Program-made: the position numbers and the translations under genes
Shown: piece by piece, positions 59,948 through 64,000 of the stretch
How the letters are laid out: each line of letters starts with the position of its first letter
Position numbering within the stretch: position 1 is the first letter of the stretch
DNA from: Deltaproteobacteria bacterium
Lineage (GTDB): Bacteria; Desulfobacterota; Binatia; UBA1149; SPBQ01
Reading direction: 5' to 3'
NCBI GenBank assembly: GCA_029262375.1
Contig: JAJCZM010000007.1
Coordinates: forward strand, 224,559-288,558
Length of the DNA stretch: 64,000 nt
The notes under the pieces: generated by a model
Seen by the model: only the letters and a program-made list of their open reading frames with translations
Databases searched by the model: none
What the model was told of the DNA's origin: nothing

Positions 59948-62068
59948 CTAAAGAATCCCAGGCACGACCATGTCTACACTATAGAGGCCCTCGCGCGCAG
60001 TGACATAGAGCGTCGTCGCGCCTGCTCCACCGAACCCGCAATTCGACGGGACGCGCGGGAATACAATCGTGCCCCACTGCATTCCATCGGGCGCGTAGAC
60101 TTCGATTCCGGTCGACGCGGCCACGTAGACGTTGCCGCCGCTGTCCACGCACATGCCATCAGCTTGATCGACACCGGCCGCGAATGTGCTCGACGCCCCA
60201 AGCGAGCCGTCCGGAAGCACCGTAAATACGGTCACGTCGTCGATGATGGTGTCGGATACGTACAGGCGCGACTCGTCGGGCGACAACACGATGCCGTTCG
60301 GTCGTCGCGTGAGCGGCGCCATCCATTCGGCCGTCAGTGTCGAACCCGTATCGACCCGGAAAACACCGTTGAACGCGAGTTCCTGGTCGCCCGGGTTGAT
60401 GCCAAATGGGGGGTCGGTGAAATAGATCGTGCCGTCGGAGCGCACTTCGATGTCGTTCGGGGAATTGAGCGAGAGTCCGCCGAACATGTCGGCGACCGTT
60501 GTAATCGTACCGACCCCATCGGTTCGAGACAGACGTCGCGTCCCATGTTCGGCGGCAAGCAAGTCCCCGTTCAGCGCAGTCGCCAGCCCGTTGGCGTTGT
60601 CACTGGGCGTGCGGAACACGTTGATCGTGCTCGGCGGCGTCAACGAATAAATCGTGTTGCCGGCGATGTCGGTGAACAGAAGTTCACCGGTCGCGGAGCG
60701 CCAATGCGGCCCTTCCGTAAAAATGAACGTCTCTTGAATCGTGTTGACCGCGCTGATGCCGAGCAGCGGGTTTTGAATCTCGCGAATCTCGACGTCGTCT
60801 ACGAATTGAAATTCATCGGGCGGACCCACGTTCCCCGAATACCAAGCGTCGAGCGCATAGCCGTCACTCAGGTTCTGAAGAATAGGATCGTTGTCGATGT
60901 GATCGACGTTCCACGTCGCGGGTTCGGGGCTTCCGACCGCCCACGCTTTCGCCAACAGTCGCGTCGAAGAAGCATCGTTCTGATACGCGCGAAAACGAAT
61001 GTGATGCGGAACCCCCGTCATGATATCGATCGGCAACCCGTAGTTGATGTTCAGGCTGATCTCGTTGCCGTCGATCTCTTTCCAGACTCCGACGCCGTCG
61101 GTGCCTGTAAAACCTTCGACGAAGATCGCGTAGCCCTGTCCGTGAGTCGGCGTCAGCTGCAAGTGCCCGCCGTTTTGACGGGCGTAGAAGCCGAGTCCTT
61201 GCGTTTCAAAGTCGAGCCATTCTACCGTCGCGCGCAGGTCCACGTCTTGTTCGGAGCCCGGCAAGTGCATGCGGGCCAGCGAATAACCCGTCACCGTCGG
61301 TCTGAAGCGCGCACGGTTAGCGAGGATGTCCGCCGTCTCGACACCGCCCGCGACAACCCACGGCGCCGGCCACGGCTGCCCGTCTGTCTCAGTAAAGTCT
61401 TCGGAGTAGATCAGTGTTCCGATCTCGACCACGGGCATCGTGATCGTGGTGGTCGTAGTTGTGGTGGTGGTCGGGCCTGCGATCGTCGCTGCAACGAGAT
61501 CCGCGTCGGCCGTCGTCGAAGTATTGACCGCGCCTGCGTCACCGGAAGTCGGGCAGTCGATACCGCCGGACGCGTCCGCCTTGGAGAATGTTTTCGTGAG
61601 CTTGTCGTCGCACTTCAGGAAGTCCAACGGCTTGCCCGACTTCACGTTCTTGGAATGGACTTTGAGGCGGCACGACGCATACTTGCCGCCGCCCTTCAGT
61701 TTACTCGCCCCGCACTTGCGAGCCGCATCATTGGCCGGCGGTGCGGGAATCAGCGACAGCGTCAGGGCATCGGTCATCCCATCGACAAGCGCTTCGATCA
61801 CAGCATCATCACCTGCTACCGGACATCCTCCGACGGATTCTGCCTTGGCCCACTTCTTCGAGTACTTTGTACTGCACTTCGCGAGCCCATCGACGGGTGC
61901 GGCTTTCTTCACCGCTTTGGACTCGGCGTTCATGCGGCACTGGTAGTGCTTACCGGCGGTTGAGAGCTTCGACGCTTCGCATTTCTGAGCATGCGCCCGT
62001 CCGGCCGACGCGACGAGCAAAGCAGAGCAACACAGGGTGGCGACACCGAGTCGGGCGATCGATTTCAT
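59948..62068 (-). CDS. Secreted SMP-30/gluconolactonase-like protein with N-terminal Cys-rich repeats
   Basis: A 706-residue protein with a signal peptide ('ATLCCSALLVASAGRAHA'). It has two copies of a ~90-residue Cys-containing repeat ('CEASKLSTAGKHYQCRMNA', 'CGASKLKGGGKYASCRLKV'), each with a later Cys pair, then a run of nine Thr. A lectin-like beta domain follows, and a C-terminal six-bladed SMP-30/gluconolactonase propeller ('EGPHWRSATGELLFTD', 'NDIEVRSDGTIYFTDP', 'PNGIVLSPDESRLYVSD'). Its metal-site residues look intact. The ATG has GAGGAG 8 nt upstream; the frame is open to 62299. Confidence 0.82.
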   Translation of the reverse strand: MKSIARLGVATLCCSALLVASAGRAHAQKCEASKLSTAGKHYQCRMNAESKAVKKAAPVDGLAKCSTKYSKKWAKAESVGGCPVAGDDAVIEALVDGMTDALTLSLIPAPPANDAARKCGASKLKGGGKYASCRLKVHSKNVKSGKPLDFLKCDDKLTKTFSKADASGGIDCPTSGDAGAVNTSTTADADLVAATIAGPTTTTTTTTTITMPVVEIGTLIYSEDFTETDGQPWPAPWVVAGGVETADILANRARFRPTVTGYSLARMHLPGSEQDVDLRATVEWLDFETQGLGFYARQNGGHLQLTPTHGQGYAIFVEGFTGTDGVGVWKEIDGNEISLNINYGLPIDIMTGVPHHIRFRAYQNDASSTRLLAKAWAVGSPEPATWNVDHIDNDPILQNLSDGYALDAWYSGNVGPPDEFQFVDDVEIREIQNPLLGISAVNTIQETFIFTEGPHWRSATGELLFTDIAGNTIYSLTPPSTINVFRTPSDNANGLATALNGDLLAAEHGTRRLSRTDGVGTITTVADMFGGLSLNSPNDIEVRSDGTIYFTDPPFGINPGDQELAFNGVFRVDTGSTLTAEWMAPLTRRPNGIVLSPDESRLYVSDTIIDDVTVFTVLPDGSLGASSTFAAGVDQADGMCVDSGGNVYVAASTGIEVYAPDGMQWGTIVFPRVPSNCGFGGAGATTLYVTAREGLYSVDMVVPGIL

Positions 62069-62237
62069 ACCGGGGACTCCTCGAGCGGTGAGCACGCGCC
62101 CGGACCGGCGCTGCTCGTCTATAGGTCTATCAGTACCAAATCGGCCAACATTGAGAAAGCCGGAAATCGACCGGAGCACGCTGTGATCACGCGACTTTTC
62201 CCCCCGAACGACGAGCCTGACCGCGCACGGCCACGAT

Positions 62238-62266
62238 TTGGCAGATTCACCCGGGCCCCCTAGTAT
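62238..62266 (+). promoter_or_regulatory. Promoter of gpmA
   Basis: TTGGCA, a 17-nt spacer and TAGTAT ending exactly 6 nt before the gpmA ATG. The mRNA is predicted to start at the start codon, with no Shine-Dalgarno. Confidence 0.65.
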
Positions 62267-62272
62267 CCGTCG

Positions 62273-62896
62273 ATGGCTAGCCTCACTTTGGTGCGACACG
62301 GACAGTCGCAGTGGAATCTCGAGAATCGTTTTACCGGCTGGGTCGATGTCCCTCTCACTGAGAAGGGTATTGCCGAAGCCGCGCGCGCCGGAGAGCTACT
62401 CAAGGCGACGGGGGTAGCGTACACGAAGGCCTACACCTCCGAGCTGCAGCGTGCGCAGAATACGCTGACGATCATCCTGGAGACTCTGGGTCAGACCGAC
62501 ATCCCCGTCGTGCGAGATGTGGCGCTCAACGAGCGTCACTATGGCGATCTACAGGGGCTCGACAAGGCCGAAACCGCCGCAAAGTACGGCGATGAACAAG
62601 TTCACATCTGGCGGCGCAGTTACGACGTTCCGCCTCCGGGCGACGAGGGTGAATCGCTCAAAGATACGGCCGCTCGCACCCTGCCCTATTTCAACGAACA
62701 GATCATCGGCGACCTGAAGAAAGGAGAGACGATCATTGTTGCTGCCCATGGCAATAGTTTACGCTCCATCGTCATGGATCTGGACAAACTGACGCGCGAG
62801 CAAGTACTCGAACTCAACATCGGTACCGGTGTTCCAATCGTCTACGAATTCGATGAGGCCATGAAGGTCGTCTCGAAAACTATTCTCGACTCGTAG
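62273..62896 (+). CDS. gpmA: 2,3-bisphosphoglycerate-dependent phosphoglycerate mutase
   Basis: A 207-residue protein with 'LTLVRHGQSQWN' (catalytic His), 'NRFTGWVDVPLTEKG', 'ERHYGDLQGLDK' and 'VAAHGNSLRSIVM', all family signatures. It interconverts 3- and 2-phosphoglycerate. Length is a little shorter than E. coli GpmA. It is 7 nt upstream of the flippase-like gene and likely in one transcript with it. Confidence 0.94.
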   Translation: MASLTLVRHGQSQWNLENRFTGWVDVPLTEKGIAEAARAGELLKATGVAYTKAYTSELQRAQNTLTIILETLGQTDIPVVRDVALNERHYGDLQGLDKAETAAKYGDEQVHIWRRSYDVPPPGDEGESLKDTAARTLPYFNEQIIGDLKKGETIIVAAHGNSLRSIVMDLDKLTREQVLELNIGTGVPIVYEFDEAMKVVSKTILDS

Positions 62897-62903
62897 ACGG
62901 TCG

Positions 62904-63893
62904 ATGCTGGCGAAGAAACTTCTAGCAAGTCTCGCTATCGCCGCCGTCTGTCTATGGATGGCGGCGCGTCACGTGGACCCCGACGAACTCGCGACCGCAC
63001 TAGCCGGGTTCAACCTTCTGTACTTGATCCCCGCTGTGGCGGTCAGCCTGCTCATTCAAATCGTTCGCGCGTGGCGCTGGAAGATCGAGCTGTCGCCGCT
63101 GGCCAACATTCGCTTCGCGCTGGTTTGGCAGGTCGTCGCGGTGGCCTACATGATGATCAATGTACTTCCGTTTCGACTCGGAGAACCGGTCCGTCCCGTT
63201 CTCCTGTCGTGGAAGACCGAGCTGACCATCCCGGCGATCGTCGGCAACTGGGTCTTTGAGAAGATGATGGACACGGCAGCGATCGTGTTCTACCTGCACG
63301 TCGCGCTGCTCGTTACCGATCTACCGGACTGGGCAACCAAAGCCGCGATGGGTAGTCTCGTTCTGTTCGGCATCATGCTGACGATCGTGGTCGGCTTCTG
63401 GCTCAAGGGTGACGCGTTCTTCGATGCAACACTCGGCCGTGTACTTCCGGAAGGCACGCGCACGAAGACTCGCAAGATCCTCGAGGATGCGCGCGAAGGC
63501 TTGCAGATCCTGCCAGATCGCCGCTTGGTGGCGCTTGTATTCGCCGTAACGCTAGTGCTGTGGTTCTTGCCGATCCTGTCGAGCTATATCTTCATACTCG
63601 GGTTCGACTTCGACGTTCCGTTCGCGGCCGCGCTGTGTGTATTCGTGGCGATCAGCGCGGGCACCGCGATTCCACCGCCGCCGGGAATGTTCGGGATCTT
63701 CCAGATCGCATCGGTCGTCGCCCTCGGCTTGTTCGGCGTGCCGAAGGCCGAAGCCCTCGCCTTCGGCATCTTGATCAACGCCACACAATTCCTAACGCTC
63801 ATCGCCCAAGGCCTGGTTGCGCTCCCGATGGTCGGAATCGGCATCGGCAAAATGACCGAAGCCGCCGTCGCCCAACACAGAAAATCGCACTAG
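62904..63893 (+). CDS. Lysylphosphatidylglycerol synthase/flippase-like membrane protein
   Basis: A 329-residue protein with about eight transmembrane helices, 'VLPFRLGEPVRPVLLSW' and 'AGTAIPPPPGMFGIFQ', the signatures of the LPG synthase TM region family (UPF0104-like). These are flippase-like transporters of lipids. It follows gpmA by 7 nt. The lipid is not known. Confidence 0.85.
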   Translation: MLAKKLLASLAIAAVCLWMAARHVDPDELATALAGFNLLYLIPAVAVSLLIQIVRAWRWKIELSPLANIRFALVWQVVAVAYMMINVLPFRLGEPVRPVLLSWKTELTIPAIVGNWVFEKMMDTAAIVFYLHVALLVTDLPDWATKAAMGSLVLFGIMLTIVVGFWLKGDAFFDATLGRVLPEGTRTKTRKILEDAREGLQILPDRRLVALVFAVTLVLWFLPILSSYIFILGFDFDVPFAAALCVFVAISAGTAIPPPPGMFGIFQIASVVALGLFGVPKAEALAFGILINATQFLTLIAQGLVALPMVGIGIGKMTEAAVAQHRKSH

Positions 63894-64000
63894 CGTGCGG
63901 GCGTGCAACGCCGCAATCGGACGGCTATCGCTTTCGCACTCGCGGGTGAGAGCCGTTCGAGTGCAAGGCGCGCGCTCGCTGAGCGAGCCGAGTCGTACGC
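63894..64000. other. Window end; no certain gene
   Basis: A GTG at 63903 opens a frame that runs to the window edge, but about 30 residues are too few to judge. A near-palindrome (GCTCGCT-GAGCGAGC) lies at about 63976-63990 and may be a hairpin. Confidence 0.4.

Noticed and set aside
59792..61963. A 723-codon open frame on the plus strand
   Set aside because: It is antisense to the histidine kinase and the SMP-30-like gene, which have recognisable domains; its translation is Arg-rich with no motif. High GC creates such frames.
1..64000. CRISPR arrays, insertion sequences, prophage or integrase genes
   Set aside because: No regularly spaced repeats, transposase or integrase motifs were seen on either strand.

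Overview
The window is high-GC, gene-dense bacterial DNA with no rRNA, no CRISPR array and no phage or IS element. Several traits suggest a deep-branching, Gram-negative, aerobic or nitrogen-oxide-respiring bacterium of the former Deltaproteobacteria kind, possibly Binatota/Desulfobacterota/Myxococcota-like. These are many secreted cysteine-rich and dockerin-like proteins, DUF1501/DUF1800 proteins, WS/DGAT acyltransferases, SPOR and MlaA envelope proteins, and multihaem cytochromes. This placement is inferred from gene content only.

Layout. 0-2.7 kb: an HNH endonuclease, tmRNA (ssrA) and a VapBC toxin-antitoxin pair. 2.7-7.8 kb, minus strand: an apparent lipid operon with a WS/DGAT acyltransferase, a phytoene-desaturase/retinol-saturase-like flavoprotein, two paralogous ferritin-like diiron proteins and a zinc ribbon. 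8.1-20.6 kb, plus strand: the main item of interest, a nine-gene respiratory cluster. It encodes a GltD-like NAD(P)/FAD/Fe-S protein, a Rieske protein, a fused cytochrome b, a decahaem cytochrome c, a NapA-like molybdoenzyme, two NapG-like ferredoxins, a NapH-like membrane ferredoxin and a small membrane-anchored protein. It looks like a Rieske/cytochrome b complex with an NAD(P) module wired to a periplasmic nitrate-reductase-like enzyme through a multihaem c wire instead of NapC/NapB. 20.6-29.8 kb: an AraC regulator with a fatty-acid-hydroxylase-family protein, a PPOX protein, an SDR plus an alkylsulfatase-like hydrolase, an exosortase/CPBP-protease fusion (XrtE type), an aldehyde-dehydrogenase relic, a tyrosine-phosphatase-like protein, an acyl-CoA synthetase and smpB. 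29.9-36.5 kb: large secreted proteins, one a five-haem cytochrome with Cys-rich repeats. 36.7-39.7 kb: panB-panC-panD behind a terminator-like hairpin that contains the panB Shine-Dalgarno, preceded by a deoxynucleoside kinase. 39.8-49 kb: nagZ, an ExeA/SPOR-type ATPase, mtnA, an SRPBCC protein, a TPR membrane protein, a P450 and typA. 49.3-56.2 kb: a CX4CH protein with DUF1800 and DUF1501 partners, an HExxH protein, an orphan HicB-like/HTH protein and a small secreted protein. 56.3-63.9 kb: tRNA-Ala(GGC), mlaA with an alpha/beta hydrolase, a histidine kinase, an SMP-30-like secreted protein, gpmA and a flippase-like membrane protein.

A regulatory theme recurs. In vapB, smpB, nagZ, mtnA and gpmA a -10-like hexamer ends exactly 6 nt before the start codon, which predicts leaderless mRNAs. 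This geometry also decided several start sites.
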